A stretch of DNA of 64,000 nucleotides from Parvibaculum indicum (GTDB lineage Bacteria > Pseudomonadota > Alphaproteobacteria > Parvibaculales > Parvibaculaceae), in the NCBI RefSeq assembly GCF_011762095.1, contig NZ_JAASQO010000003.1, forward strand, positions 62,001-126,000, given 5' to 3'. Below the pieces are notes generated by a model. That model was given only the letters and a program-made list of their open reading frames with translations. It searched no databases and was not told the origin of the DNA. The translations under genes were made by a program, and so were the position numbers. The stretch's first letter is position 1, and each line of letters starts with the position of its first letter. Positions 9,423-18,723 of the stretch are shown here, piece by piece.

Positions 9423-10127
9423 TCAGCCTGCCATCTCGAGTGTGCGGCGTTCGTCCGAAGCGACGCGGCCGTCTGCAATGACGATATGGCGGCGCGTGCG
9501 CGAGATGACGCGGTCGTCATGCGTCGCCATCAGGAATGTGACGCCATAACGTTCGTTGAGCCGGGACATCAATGCGATGAGGTCTTCCGCCGTCTGGGTG
9601 TCGAGATTGGCGGTGGGCTCGTCGGCCAGCACGATGGACGGACGGCTCGCCAATGCGCGCGCCACGGCGACGCGCTGCTGCTGGCCGCCGGAAAGGCGAG
9701 ACGGACGCCGGTTCTCCATGCTCTCCAGCCCGACCTGTTGAAGCATCTCCTTTGCGCGCTCCCGCCGCTCCGCCGCCGGAACATCCATGAGCTGCAGCGT
9801 GAATTCGACATTCTCCACAGCCGAGAGAACGGGAATGAGATTATAGGCCTGGAAGACGAAGCCGATCTTGCGCAGGCGAAGGTCGGCGAGGTCCTCATTG
9901 TCGAGCGCTGTGAGATCCTGCCCGTCAATGCTGATCGTCCCGTCTGTGGGGCGGTCGAGCCCGCCGACGATATTGAGAAGCGTCGTCTTGCCCGACCCGG
10001 ACGGACCGGCCAGCGAGGCGAAGTCGCCCTGTTCGATGGCAAGGTCGACGCCGCGCAGCGCCGGCACGTCTATCGAGCCCTGACGGTAATGCTTGGTGAT
10101 GCCCTTGCAGTCGACGATGGCGGTCAT
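9423..10127 (-). CDS. ABC transporter ATPase, LolD/MacB type
   Basis: A 234-residue nucleotide-binding subunit with Walker [11 protein letters not shown]-loop [14 protein letters not shown], signature [15 protein letters not shown], Walker [14 protein letters not shown] and switch His in ATHDDRVI. The [14 protein letters not shown] and NLDTQT pattern is characteristic of the LolD/MacB/FtsE branch, which pairs with FtsX-fold permeases that extract or push substrates from the membrane rather than importing solutes. The start at the ATG 10127 (MTAIVDCKG) is preceded by AGGGAAAG. The frame is open to 10556, but that part overlaps the permease gene and is a shadow. Confidence 0.92.
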   Translation of the reverse strand: MTAIVDCKGITKHYRQGSIDVPALRGVDLAIEQGDFASLAGPSGSGKTTLLNIVGGLDRPTDGTISIDGQDLTALDNEDLADLRLRKIGFVFQAYNLIPVLSAVENVEFTLQLMDVPAAERRERAKEMLQQVGLESMENRRPSRLSGGQQQRVAVARALASRPSIVLADEPTANLDTQTAEDLIALMSRLNERYGVTFLMATHDDRVISRTRRHIVIADGRVASDERRTLEMAG

Positions 10128-10144
10128 GGCTCTTTCCCTCTTTC

Positions 10145-11371
10145 CTAAAAGCGTCCCATGGCTTCGACGGGGCTCACCCGCGAGGCGCGGCGCGCGGGCC
10201 AGAGCGTGGCGACCACGCCAAGCGTCCAGACAATCAGGCTGTAAAGTACGAAATCGCCCGCATCGACCTTCGGGTAAAGAATGTGGCCCGCGCCGACCAG
10301 TTCCGCGCCCCGCCCCAGAAAGCCGAGATCGATCCCGTTGGGAAAGGCCTGAACCGACAGCACGGACAACGCGATGCCCATGCCGACCCCCACGCCGATC
10401 AGCATGGCGGATTCGAGCGTGACTTCCATCAGCACCAGGCGCGGCCGCATGCCGAGCGCCTGCAACAGGCCGAATTCGCGGATGCGCTCGAAGACGGCCA
10501 TGAGCTGCGTGTTGACGATGCCAATGGCCATCAGCGCGAACATGATCCAGAGCCACATCAGAATGAATTCGTTGAAGAAGGTGCTGACCGCATAGGAAAG
10601 CGGTGCCAGCGTTTTCCAGCTTTGAATGTCGAGGCCGGGCGACGACGCTTTCATTCGCGCGAGGACATCGGCAATGTCGCGATCATCAGGCGTCACGAAG
10701 GCGATCTCGGTGATGTCGGTGCCGATGCCGGTCAAGGCCTGCGCGGTTTTGAGGCCTGTGAAAGCGAACTGGTCTTCGGTCTGTTGCGGGGCCGCGTAGA
10801 GTCCGACGACCTGAAAGGCGCGCTCGGCGAGTTTGCCGTTCTCGTCCTGCGCCATCACGACCACGCGCTTGCCGATGCGCGTCTTCAGGCGGCGGGCGAG
10901 GTTTCGCCCGAGCACGATGCCCGTATCCGCCGGTCCGTCGAGATAGCGCCCGTCGCCCACCCGGTCCGGCAGCACGGACAGGCGGCGCTCCCGCGCGGGA
11001 TCGGTGCCGACCAGCGTCATGGGCAGGGTCTTGTATTCGCTCTGCACGATGGCGGCGACACGCAGCCGCTGCGTATAGGCCGTGACGGCGGGCGAGGCGA
11101 GAATGCTTTCAAGTTCGCCGCCCGGCTGCGCCGTGCGATGGGCGACCGTGGGATCGTCCAGATAGCCCGTGGCGTGGATCTGCCCTTCGCCGGTCATCAG
11201 TTTCAGCGTCGTGTCGCGGCTCGATACGGACCATGCCTTGAGCAGCACCGAGAAGGTGAGGATGGACCAGAGCCCGACACTGACCACAAGCACGGTGATG
11301 ATCGTGCGCCGCGGATTGCGCCAGAGATTGCGCCAGGCGAGCGGCAGGAGAAGGCGGAGCCGGTCCATCAT
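10145..11371 (-). CDS. ABC permease, FtsX/LolC type (second of pair)
   Basis: A 408-residue permease with the 1+3 helix layout of the FtsX/MacB/LolC fold. One N-terminal helix (AWRNLWRNPRRTIITVLVVS, about 12-37) is followed by a large periplasmic domain (about 45-265) and three C-terminal helices (about 275-300, 320-345, 370-395). FGLLQALGMRPRLVLMEVTLESAMLIG and the final WPARRASRVSPVEAM are family signatures (short pieces cited). It overlaps the upstream permease gene by 4 bases (ATGA). It probably forms a heterodimer with that protein and uses the downstream ATPase. Confidence 0.9.
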   Translation of the reverse strand: MMDRLRLLLPLAWRNLWRNPRRTIITVLVVSVGLWSILTFSVLLKAWSVSSRDTTLKLMTGEGQIHATGYLDDPTVAHRTAQPGGELESILASPAVTAYTQRLRVAAIVQSEYKTLPMTLVGTDPARERRLSVLPDRVGDGRYLDGPADTGIVLGRNLARRLKTRIGKRVVVMAQDENGKLAERAFQVVGLYAAPQQTEDQFAFTGLKTAQALTGIGTDITEIAFVTPDDRDIADVLARMKASSPGLDIQSWKTLAPLSYAVSTFFNEFILMWLWIMFALMAIGIVNTQLMAVFERIREFGLLQALGMRPRLVLMEVTLESAMLIGVGVGMGIALSVLSVQAFPNGIDLGFLGRGAELVGAGHILYPKVDAGDFVLYSLIVWTLGVVATLWPARRASRVSPVEAMGRF

Positions 11372-12588
11372 GCAGACCTCATCGCGGTGACGGGTTCAAG
11401 GCGCCTGACGCGGGCATAGGGAATGAGACCGGCAATCGCGACGGAAACCAGAATGGCGAGCGGACCCGCCGTTGCGCTCAGCAGGCTGAGTTGCGGATAA
11501 AGCGTGGAAGGCATGTTCCATTGGGAAAACAGCGCTTCCGCGCCGGGAAAGGGAATGCCCTGCCTTGTCGCCCATGCGGTGATCGCCGAGCCGGCGGCGA
11601 TGCCGATGACCGCGCCGGTGCCGGCGAGAAACAGGAGTTCGAGCCAGACCATGCGTCCGATCTGCCGCGGCTTCATGCCGATCGCCATCAGCATGCCGAA
11701 CTCGCGGGTACGCTCCAGGACCGACATCAGCAGCGTGTTGAGAATGATGAAAACGACGATGATGACCAGGCTCACATAGAGCAGCGCGGAGAAACTGCCG
11801 TCGAGAAGGATCGCATCGTGAAGCGCCGGCTGAAGTTGGGTCCAGTCCCGCGCCACGAGATCGTGTTTGCGGGCGATCCGCGCGAGCGAGGGGATCGCGG
11901 CATTGATGTCGGAGAGCCTTTCGCCGCTGACGGCGATCAGGTTGACGCTGCCGCTCATTGCAAAATCCTGTTGGAAGCGGGCCAGCGGCATTTCCACCAC
12001 CTGACGGTCGAGATCGGGGGAGCCGGTGGAGAAGATGCCTGCGACCTTGAGGATGTTGGCGGCGATGGAGCCGTCCTGTGCCGAGCCCAGCATGGTCAGG
12101 CTGTCGCCGGGTTTGAGTTTGAGATTGCGGGCAAGGCCTGCGCCGACTACCACCGCGTTTTCGTCGCCGGGCTGGAGATAGCGGCCCGCGGTGACGGTGG
12201 AGCCGAGATTGGAAACCTTCGCCTCGCTTGCCGGGTCGATGCCGATGATCGCCGCGCCATAGCTTTGCGGGCCGTTGGAGAGGATCGCATAGCTCGCCGC
12301 GCGCGGCGTGGCGGCGGTTACACCCGGGAGAGCGACCAGATCGGCGATCAGCGGGCCATAGTCAGGAATCGATTTGCGAATATCCGGATCGTCTGCATAG
12401 CCGGGCGGTTGCAATTGCGCGAAGCCGTCCATGAGCTTCAGCACGCTTTCCTTCATCGTACCATAGGCGCCCTGCTGCAGCGCCAGCAGGAACACGGTGA
12501 TGGTGCCTGCAATCGCGATCGAACCCAGGCTCAGCGCGGTTCGATGCGGCTGCCGCCAGATATTCCGCCATGCAAGCCCGACGAGCAT
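11368..12588 (-). CDS. ABC permease, FtsX/LolC type (first of pair)
   Basis: A 406-residue paralogue of the next permease with the same layout: N-terminal helix (WRNIWRQPHRTALSLGSIAI), periplasmic domain of about 220 residues, then three helices ending in PYARVRRLEPVTAMRSA. REFGMLMAIGMKPRQIGRMV is the cytoplasmic coupling segment that contacts the ATPase. The two permeases differ enough to be a LolC/LolE-like pair rather than a recent duplication. It follows the LolA-like gene by 4 bases. A LolCDE role proper is unlikely, because essential LolCDE sets are not normally under TetR control. Confidence 0.9.
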   Translation of the reverse strand: MLVGLAWRNIWRQPHRTALSLGSIAIAGTITVFLLALQQGAYGTMKESVLKLMDGFAQLQPPGYADDPDIRKSIPDYGPLIADLVALPGVTAATPRAASYAILSNGPQSYGAAIIGIDPASEAKVSNLGSTVTAGRYLQPGDENAVVVGAGLARNLKLKPGDSLTMLGSAQDGSIAANILKVAGIFSTGSPDLDRQVVEMPLARFQQDFAMSGSVNLIAVSGERLSDINAAIPSLARIARKHDLVARDWTQLQPALHDAILLDGSFSALLYVSLVIIVVFIILNTLLMSVLERTREFGMLMAIGMKPRQIGRMVWLELLFLAGTGAVIGIAAGSAITAWATRQGIPFPGAEALFSQWNMPSTLYPQLSLLSATAGPLAILVSVAIAGLIPYARVRRLEPVTAMRSA

Positions 12589-12592
12589 GAAA

Positions 12593-13354
12593 TCAGTTCC
12601 TCGGATTTTGCAGGTTGGAGAGCGTGAAGAGATAGCCGGGCATGGAACCGTTGAACGTCGCGGTCTTCGTTTCGATGCGGGTCCATTTGCCGTCCTGGTT
12701 TTCCGGGCGCATGGTCATCACGACGGGGTAGTCGCGGCCGCCGACCGTGGAAACCTTCTCCGTCGTCATGACCCGCACCGGCTTCATGTCCTGGTCGTAA
12801 TAGGTCTCGCCCAGCATGATGCCGTCGTCGCGGACCCTGACCGTCCGCTTGCCCCATACGACGGGCGCGCCGGGTTTGGGGGTGGCGTCGATGGAATAGA
12901 CCGTGTGCGGTCCGTCCTTGGTCGAACCGGTCAGCTTGTGCGTGTATTTGGTCAGAAGGTCGTTGGCCTTGGACAGGTCGTTATAGGAGAAGTCCGACCC
13001 CATCCAGGATTGCGCCAGCATGGAAGCCGGCAGCTTGATGACCTGATTGAGTTTGGGATTGAAAACCCAGGTCTCATCGCCCTTTTTGAGCGTGGCATTG
13101 CCCGCGTCCTTGGCGGGTGCCGTGAAACGTACCAATGCGTCGTCGTCGCCTTGCGTCCATGTCTTCATTTCCATGGACCGCTCCCAGTCGGGCCGGTGCA
13201 CTGTCATGGTCATGTCGGTCTGCGAACTGTCGGCCCGCCAGTTGTCGAAGGCGGCGCGCAAAAGCGCATCGGGGTCCGGGGCGGTCGTGTCGGCGGCCGC
13301 GGGGGCGGTCATGGCGGCGGCGACCAGAAGGACGAAAACGGCTTTCCGGATCAT
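12593..13354 (-). CDS. LolA-like outer-membrane lipoprotein-sorting protein
   Basis: A 253-residue periplasmic protein: signal peptide MIRKAVFVLLVAAAMTAPAA (cleaved near AAAD), then a LolA/LppX-like half-barrel pattern. Characteristic pieces are DMTMTVHRPDWERSMEMKTW, DETWVFNPKLNQVIKLPASM, SWMGSDFSYNDL and GETYYDQDMKPVRVM. The family, called outer membrane lipoprotein-sorting protein, carries lipids or lipoproteins across the periplasm. The ATG at 13354 overlaps the tetR stop by 4 bases and has GAGGAAAG in front; the frame is open to 13414 inside tetR but without a ribosome site. The following permease pair and ATPase are the natural donor complex. Confidence 0.85.
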   Translation of the reverse strand: MIRKAVFVLLVAAAMTAPAAADTTAPDPDALLRAAFDNWRADSSQTDMTMTVHRPDWERSMEMKTWTQGDDDALVRFTAPAKDAGNATLKKGDETWVFNPKLNQVIKLPASMLAQSWMGSDFSYNDLSKANDLLTKYTHKLTGSTKDGPHTVYSIDATPKPGAPVVWGKRTVRVRDDGIMLGETYYDQDMKPVRVMTTEKVSTVGGRDYPVVMTMRPENQDGKWTRIETKTATFNGSMPGYLFTLSNLQNPRN

Positions 13355-13983
13355 TGTGCTTTCCTCGTGTCGGTGCCGATGCCGTCGAACAGGGAGCCAA
13401 GAAAGGCGCGGCACCAGGCTTGCGGGTCGAAGCTCCTGTCCAGCCAGTAGTGGAGGGCGAGATTGTCCACGGCGCCGATCAGCATGCCGGCGGTCGCCTC
13501 GACATCGATATCCTGCCGGATCGCGCCTTCCGCCTGCGCCTCTCGAATGAGACCGGCAAGCTCCGCCCGGTAGGAGGCGTAGAGATTTTTCATCGCGTCG
13601 GAAAAGCGGTCGCGCGTAGCCGGCTTGGCGGCGGCCGCCCAGACTTCCAGCGAGACAGGGTAGAGCGCCAGATGCTCCAGCAAAGCGCCGATGGAGGCGT
13701 CGGCGAAGGCCATGATGCGTTCACGCGCGTCTTTGTAGTCGCCCATGCGCTCCATGGCCGAAACCATGATGAGCTGCTGAAACCACTCGAAAACGCCGAA
13801 GAAGAGATCTTCCTTGTTCTTGAAATAGTCGTAGAGCGAGCCCTTGCTGATCCCGGCGGCGGCGGCGACCGCCTCCATGGAGGTGGAATCATAGCCCTCC
13901 CGGGCAAAACAGGCGGAGGCGGCTTCCAGAATTTTCTGACGCTTGGCGTCGCGATCGACGATACGGGCCATGGGTTCACTCAT
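13351..13983 (-). CDS. TetR-family repressor of the LolCDE-like operon
   Basis: A 210-residue TetR/AcrR regulator. The helix-turn-helix lies at about 14-60 (KILEAASACFAREGYDSTSM, then VAAAAGISKGSLYDYFKNKEDLF). The larger C-terminal part is a ligand-binding and dimer domain with a TetR_C-like pattern (ALLEHLALYPVSLEVWAAAA). It is the first gene of the operon and its start codon lies 2 bases from a perfect 9+9 palindrome, so it almost certainly represses itself and the five transport genes. The inducer is unknown; hydrophobic compounds or lipids are typical for the family. Confidence 0.93.
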   Translation of the reverse strand: MSEPMARIVDRDAKRQKILEAASACFAREGYDSTSMEAVAAAAGISKGSLYDYFKNKEDLFFGVFEWFQQLIMVSAMERMGDYKDARERIMAFADASIGALLEHLALYPVSLEVWAAAAKPATRDRFSDAMKNLYASYRAELAGLIREAQAEGAIRQDIDVEATAGMLIGAVDNLALHYWLDRSFDPQAWCRAFLGSLFDGIGTDTRKAQ

Positions 13984-13985
13984 TT

Positions 13986-14005
13986 ATGACCGACTGGTCG
14001 GTCAT
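13986..14005. promoter_or_regulatory. TetR operator palindrome
   Basis: ATGACCGAC-TG-GTCGGTCAT has two perfect 9-base arms around a 2-base centre. It lies directly upstream of the tetR ATG (13983), where bound repressor would block initiation. The TGACCGAC..GTCGGTCA form is a classic TetR/AcrR operator. The mscS-type gene starts 145 bases away in the other direction and could also be affected. Confidence 0.8.
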
Positions 14006-14150
14006 TTATAGTCCGGCCGCTTCTCATTGGCAAGTCCGGATGCGACCGGGGTGCCGTGCGCCGGCCGCGTCCGATCCGGTAAAGGCGCTGTTAACTACGA
14101 TCCTCCTAGGCTGGCCATAGTCGAAACAGCGGCCATGGGCTGAAAATACG

Positions 14151-15941
14151 ATGCGTCATTTGCTTCGCCTGAAGGCGGCCCGCGCACTCTCCGTCCTCTT
14201 CCTGTCTGCCGCCTTCCTGTCAGGTGTTTCGGCATCCGCCGCGATGGCGCAGCAAAGCGCGGCGGAGAGCGATCCGGTAGCGGCCTCGCCGCTCTCGCCT
14301 TTGCCCAATGCCTCTCCCCGTCAGACCTTTTCGAGCTTTACCCGGCTCACCGACGATGTGGAAAAATCCCTTCTGGCGGCCATCGAACGGGCGGAGGAGA
14401 ACAATGCCATTTTCGATACCGAGGAAGTCTCCGCGCTGAAGAAGCAGGCGCTGGCCGCTCTGATGAAGGCCACGACCACGCTCGACCTGTCATCCGTGGC
14501 GCCCGCCAGCCGCCGCTCGGTGGGGATCAGCTCGGTTCTTCTCCTCAAGGAAATTCTGGACCGCCTCCCCGAACCGGACCTAGCCGCTATCCCCGGCAGG
14601 GCGGAGGTGGCCGCCGGCAAGGCCGATCATGGTTGGGTTCTTCCGGGCACCGAAATAAGGATGGTCCGCGTCGAGGGGGCGGATGGCAGTCCCGATTATC
14701 TCTTCTCGGAAGACACGGTACGGCGCTTGCCGGAGTTTTACGCGCTTGTCCGCGATATGCCCGAACGCTCCGGCGGAGCGATGGACTTCTATCAGGATTT
14801 CGTTCTGGGGCCGGGCCTTTCCATGCCGGTGGAGTTCTACCGCTACGTGCTGGAGCTGCCGGACTGGATGCGGTCGAGTTTCAATGAGCAGGCGGTCTGG
14901 CAATGGATGGCATTTGCGTTCATGACCGTGCTCCTCGCCCTTGCCGTGTTTGTGCTGTTGCGCTGGGAGGGGCGGCGTGTCCAGCCGGTCAATCCGGTCG
15001 TCCGTTCGCTGGAGCGTATGATCGCGCCTCTTCTGATCACGGGCCTGCTGGAATTGTATCTCTGGCTGAATGACGACTTCGTCAATTTGACGGGCGATTT
15101 TCTGGCCGCTCTGCAACTCGTCGTGCTGGCTCTTCAGGCGATTGCCGTGGCCGTCGTCATCGTGCTCAGCTTCAATGCAGTGGCGGCGATGATCGTGTCC
15201 ATGCCGCGTGTACGCAAGGAAAGTCTCGACGCCAGTCTCATCCGCCTCATACTGCGCGTGCTCGGCATTCTGGTTGCGAGCTATGTGATTGCCTTGGCCG
15301 TGGCGCGAATGGGCGTCCCGCTATACGGCATCATCGCAAGTCTGGGTGTTGGCGGTCTCGCGCTTGCGCTTGCCGTCCGCCCGACGCTGGAAAATTTCAT
15401 CGGCGGTATCATCCTCTATGCGGATCGTCCGGTAAAGGTCGGCGATTTCTGCAAATTCGGCAGCATGGTCGGCACGGTGGAGGAGATTGGCCTGCGCTCT
15501 ACCAAGGTGCGCGGGCTGGACCGGACGCTGGTGACGGTGCAGAACTCGGAATTCTCACAGATGTCGATCACGAACTACACGCGCCGCGATGCGAACCTGA
15601 TCAATACCGAGATCAGGCTGCGCTATGAAACAACGCGCGAACAGCTTTCCGACATCATCGACAAGGTCGCGGAGATGCTGCGCACCGACGAGCGCATCGA
15701 TCCCGACACGGTTCGCGTCTGCCTGAAGGAACTGGGCGATTATTCTCTCGATCTGGAAGTTCGTGGAATGGTGCGCAGCGCGGATTGGGGAACCTTTCTG
15801 AAGATCCGGGAAGAGCTGCTCCTGCGCGTAATGGGGATCGTGCACGATAACGGTTCCGATTTCGCATTTCCCTCTTATACGAACTATCTGGGAACGGATA
15901 ATTTCACTGCCGGGGCGGATGCCGCCGACCAGCCGGCCTGA
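14151..15941 (+). CDS. MscS-family mechanosensitive channel with periplasmic extension
   Basis: A 596-residue inner-membrane channel. A signal peptide (cleavage near residue 33, AMAQQ) is followed by a periplasmic region of about 210 residues with helical segments, then membrane helices from about 255. The MscS core follows: pore helix GIIASLGVGGLALALAVRPT with ENFIGGIILY, then the beta domain GDFCKFGSMVGTVEEIGLRSTKVR and VTVQNSEFSQMSITNYTRRD (cited in pieces). It resembles the long MscK/YnaI-like subclass. It would release solutes on hypo-osmotic shock. The ChaA-type antiporter gene begins 9 bases after its stop, suggesting a shared osmotic/ionic stress unit. Confidence 0.9.
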   Translation: MRHLLRLKAARALSVLFLSAAFLSGVSASAAMAQQSAAESDPVAASPLSPLPNASPRQTFSSFTRLTDDVEKSLLAAIERAEENNAIFDTEEVSALKKQALAALMKATTTLDLSSVAPASRRSVGISSVLLLKEILDRLPEPDLAAIPGRAEVAAGKADHGWVLPGTEIRMVRVEGADGSPDYLFSEDTVRRLPEFYALVRDMPERSGGAMDFYQDFVLGPGLSMPVEFYRYVLELPDWMRSSFNEQAVWQWMAFAFMTVLLALAVFVLLRWEGRRVQPVNPVVRSLERMIAPLLITGLLELYLWLNDDFVNLTGDFLAALQLVVLALQAIAVAVVIVLSFNAVAAMIVSMPRVRKESLDASLIRLILRVLGILVASYVIALAVARMGVPLYGIIASLGVGGLALALAVRPTLENFIGGIILYADRPVKVGDFCKFGSMVGTVEEIGLRSTKVRGLDRTLVTVQNSEFSQMSITNYTRRDANLINTEIRLRYETTREQLSDIIDKVAEMLRTDERIDPDTVRVCLKELGDYSLDLEVRGMVRSADWGTFLKIREELLLRVMGIVHDNGSDFAFPSYTNYLGTDNFTAGADAADQPA

Positions 15942-15949
15942 CCGGGGGC

Positions 15950-17104
15950 ATGATGGAAGAGCCTGTTTTTGGGCACGAAGCGGCGGGCAGAGAGACGCCC
16001 GCGGGCGGGCGCCTGACGCCGATCCGGCGCGAATGGATGCTGGGTGTGGCGATTGTCACGAGCCTCGTTTTTCTCTTCTTCGGCGAGCGGATCTTTCAGG
16101 GGCTGTCGAACGGGGTCTGGCTCGGGCTGCTCTTTGCCTGGCTTTTTGCCGTCGTGCTCGGCGCGGCGGTCGGCGTCGTCCGCCATGCCGAAGCGCTGTC
16201 CGAACGGCTGGGCGAGCCCTATGGCACATTGGTGCTGACGGTTTCCATCGCCTTGATCGAAGTCATGAGCATCACCGCGATCATGATGCATGGTGGCGCC
16301 AATCCGACTCTGGTGCGCGATACGCTGTTTTCGGTCGTCATGATCGTGATGGGCGGCATGGTCGGTCTCTCCCTCTTGCTCGGCGCTTTGCGGCATCACG
16401 AACAGAGTTTCAACCTTCAGGGAGCGAACGCCTATCTGGGCGTCATCGTGCCGCTGGCGGTCTTCAGCCTGATCCTGCCCGATTTCACCCAAACGACGGA
16501 GGGCGGAACCTACTCCCTCGGCCAGATGATCATGCTGGGCATCATGGCCACCGGCCTTTACGGCATATTCCTGCTGATCCAGACCGGACGACACCGCGCC
16601 TATTTTTCCCATGCCGATATTGGCGGGGAGGAAGCGCATGAGACGGAAGGAACCGGCATCCTGCCGCATGCGCTCCTGATGCTCGCCTATATGGTGCCCG
16701 TCGTTTTCCTGGTCGAGCAGCTTGCCGTGCCGGTCGATTATGTGATCGAAACCCTCCATGCCCCTGTGGCCATCGGCGGCGTCGTCATGGCGACGCTGGT
16801 CGCAACGCCGGAGGCGATAGGCGGGGTGAAGGCGGCGCTTCGTAACCAGTTGCAGCGCTCGGTGAACATCTTCCTGGGCTCGGTGCTGGCCACAATCGGC
16901 CTGACCGTGCCGGCCATGTTGGCGGTGGCATATTGGGCGGGGTTCGACCTGGTTCTGGGGCTGGAGCCGAGCGACACGATCATCCTCGTGCTCATGCTGG
17001 CGGTAAGCGTCATCACCTTTTCGAGCGGTCGTACGAACCTGCTTCAGGGCGCGGTGCACGTCCTGGTCTTTATCGCCTTCCTCTTCTTCATCTTTCAGCG
17101 ATAG
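15950..17104 (+). CDS. chaA: ChaA-type calcium/cation:proton antiporter
   Basis: A 384-residue antiporter of the CaCA superfamily with about 11 predicted helices. The alpha-repeat signatures are LGEPYGTLVLTVSIALIEV in the first half and VVMATLVATPEAIGGVKAAL in the second; each carries the acidic residue that binds the cation. The whole pattern (HHEQSFNLQGANAYLGV, then SSGRTNLLQGAVHVLVF) is that of E. coli ChaA, which exports calcium, sodium or potassium in exchange for protons. It is preceded closely by the MscS gene and probably co-transcribed. Confidence 0.9.
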   Translation: MMEEPVFGHEAAGRETPAGGRLTPIRREWMLGVAIVTSLVFLFFGERIFQGLSNGVWLGLLFAWLFAVVLGAAVGVVRHAEALSERLGEPYGTLVLTVSIALIEVMSITAIMMHGGANPTLVRDTLFSVVMIVMGGMVGLSLLLGALRHHEQSFNLQGANAYLGVIVPLAVFSLILPDFTQTTEGGTYSLGQMIMLGIMATGLYGIFLLIQTGRHRAYFSHADIGGEEAHETEGTGILPHALLMLAYMVPVVFLVEQLAVPVDYVIETLHAPVAIGGVVMATLVATPEAIGGVKAALRNQLQRSVNIFLGSVLATIGLTVPAMLAVAYWAGFDLVLGLEPSDTIILVLMLAVSVITFSSGRTNLLQGAVHVLVFIAFLFFIFQR

Positions 17105-17128
17105 AAGCGGGTCGAAGCCCGCCCGCCC

Positions 17129-18451
17129 TCACTCGCGCAGCATCACCGGCAGTTCGGTAATGCCGCGGATGAAGTTGGAGCGCAGATATTTCGGATCGCC
17201 CACGACCTCCACATTCTTGAAGCGCTTCATGATCTCTTCCCAGAGAATGCGAAGCTGCATCTCGCCGAGCCGGTTGCCGACGCAACGGTGAATGCCGAAA
17301 CCGAAGGAGAGGTGGTGGCGTGCGCCTTCGCGGTCGATCCGGAATTCGTTCGCGCGCGGGATCTTTTCTTCGTCCCGGTTGCCCGACACGTACCACATCG
17401 CAACCTTGTCCCATTTCTTGATCTTCTTGCCGCGAATTTCCGTGTCCTCGAGCGCGGTGCGGCACATATGGGCGACCGGGCTCTGCCAGCGAATGATCTC
17501 CGACACCATGTTGGGAATGATGTCCGGATTGTCGGAGAGCTTCTTGTACTGCTCCGGAAACTGGTTGAGCGCGAGAACGCCGCCGGTGATGGAATTGCGC
17601 GTCGTGTCGTTGCCGCCGACGATCAGCAGCAGCATGTTGCCGAGATATTCGTTGGGCGGCATGTTCTTGGTCGACTCGCCATGCACCAGCATCGAGATGA
17701 GATCGGAGCCCGGTTCCTCGCGCGCCGCGCGTTCCTTCCACACGGCGTCGAAATATTCCCAGCAGTTCCAGAGCTCCTTGAAACCTTCTTCCGGCGTCTC
17801 GAAATATTCCGGATCGCCCAGCCGCTCCACCGTGTCCGACCAGTGGATGAGCTTGTGCCGGTCTTCCTGCGGCACGTCGAAAAGCGTGGCGAGCGTGCGG
17901 CCTGTCAGTTCCACCGACACCTGCCTTACCCAGTTGAATTCCTCGTTGCGCGGCAGGTTGTCCAGAATGTGCCCCGCCCGCATGCGGATGAGGTCCTCTA
18001 GCTGGGAGAGGCTGTCGCTGGTGAACATGGGCTGCACGATCTTGCGCTGCTCGTCATGCTTGGGCGGGTCTTCCATGATGAACATGGGCAGATAGGTGAG
18101 AGGGTCCGGCTCGCCTTCGATGGGCAGGCCGCCGAGACGAATGCCGCCATTGCGTATATCTGACGAGAAGATCTGGTGATGCGTGTCGACATACATGATG
18201 TCTTCATATTTGGTGATCGACCAGTAGCGCCCGTATGGGCCGTTCTCGGAGAGGTGGACCGGATCCTCCTCCCTCAGCCTTTCGAAATAGGGAAGAACCG
18301 TGTTGGCGCCGAAGAGATCGTCATGCGCCGGGTCCAGATCCTCGACCGGAATGGAGTAGGGATCCCTGTTGACGTCGATCTTCCATTGCGCGGCGAGTTC
18401 CGCGTTCGAGCGGGTATAGTCCTGGCGGACGGTGGTTCTGCTTTCCGACAT
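17129..18451 (-). CDS. cytochrome P450, CYP153-like alkane hydroxylase
   Basis: A 440-residue soluble P450. The I-helix is LLIVGGNDTTRNSITGG, the ExxR helix SEIIRWQSPVAHMCR and the haem loop FGFGIHRCVGNRLGEMQLR with the Cys ligand. These segments, and RYWSITKYEDIMYVD near residue 70, closely follow bacterial CYP153 enzymes, which hydroxylate terminal carbons of alkanes and fatty chains. The ATG at 18451 has GGAGAGGAG in front; the open frame upstream to 18676 lacks one. No ferredoxin or ferredoxin reductase gene, which class I CYP153 enzymes need, lies nearby. Divergent from the flavin oxidoreductase gene. Confidence 0.88.
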   Translation of the reverse strand: MSESRTTVRQDYTRSNAELAAQWKIDVNRDPYSIPVEDLDPAHDDLFGANTVLPYFERLREEDPVHLSENGPYGRYWSITKYEDIMYVDTHHQIFSSDIRNGGIRLGGLPIEGEPDPLTYLPMFIMEDPPKHDEQRKIVQPMFTSDSLSQLEDLIRMRAGHILDNLPRNEEFNWVRQVSVELTGRTLATLFDVPQEDRHKLIHWSDTVERLGDPEYFETPEEGFKELWNCWEYFDAVWKERAAREEPGSDLISMLVHGESTKNMPPNEYLGNMLLLIVGGNDTTRNSITGGVLALNQFPEQYKKLSDNPDIIPNMVSEIIRWQSPVAHMCRTALEDTEIRGKKIKKWDKVAMWYVSGNRDEEKIPRANEFRIDREGARHHLSFGFGIHRCVGNRLGEMQLRILWEEIMKRFKNVEVVGDPKYLRSNFIRGITELPVMLRE

Positions 18452-18723
18452 GATCGTCTCCTCTCCGACCTTTTCGGCAATTCTATTGTCGGGCATGTGG
18501 CCCGGTCCATTGCATGTGGGGCCTTGCGGACGCCTTTGCCATACACACCTGCCCCTTGACGCAGCGGCAGGCGCCCCCTGCGTGATCCGGCTTTGTCGAA
18601 ATGCCGCCGGCGCGACAGGTCTGTGTGCTTGACATAAATAGAGCGGGCGGCTTCCATCCGGCACCGGCCCGCGCATGCGGGGCCGCGCCTTTCTTCTTTC
18701 GCCGAAAATCAGAGACCGCCATC

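Noticed and set aside
9423-13354. Housekeeping LolA-LolCDE lipoprotein sorting
   Set aside because: The TetR control, extra barrel gene and sequence character do not fit the essential constitutive system.
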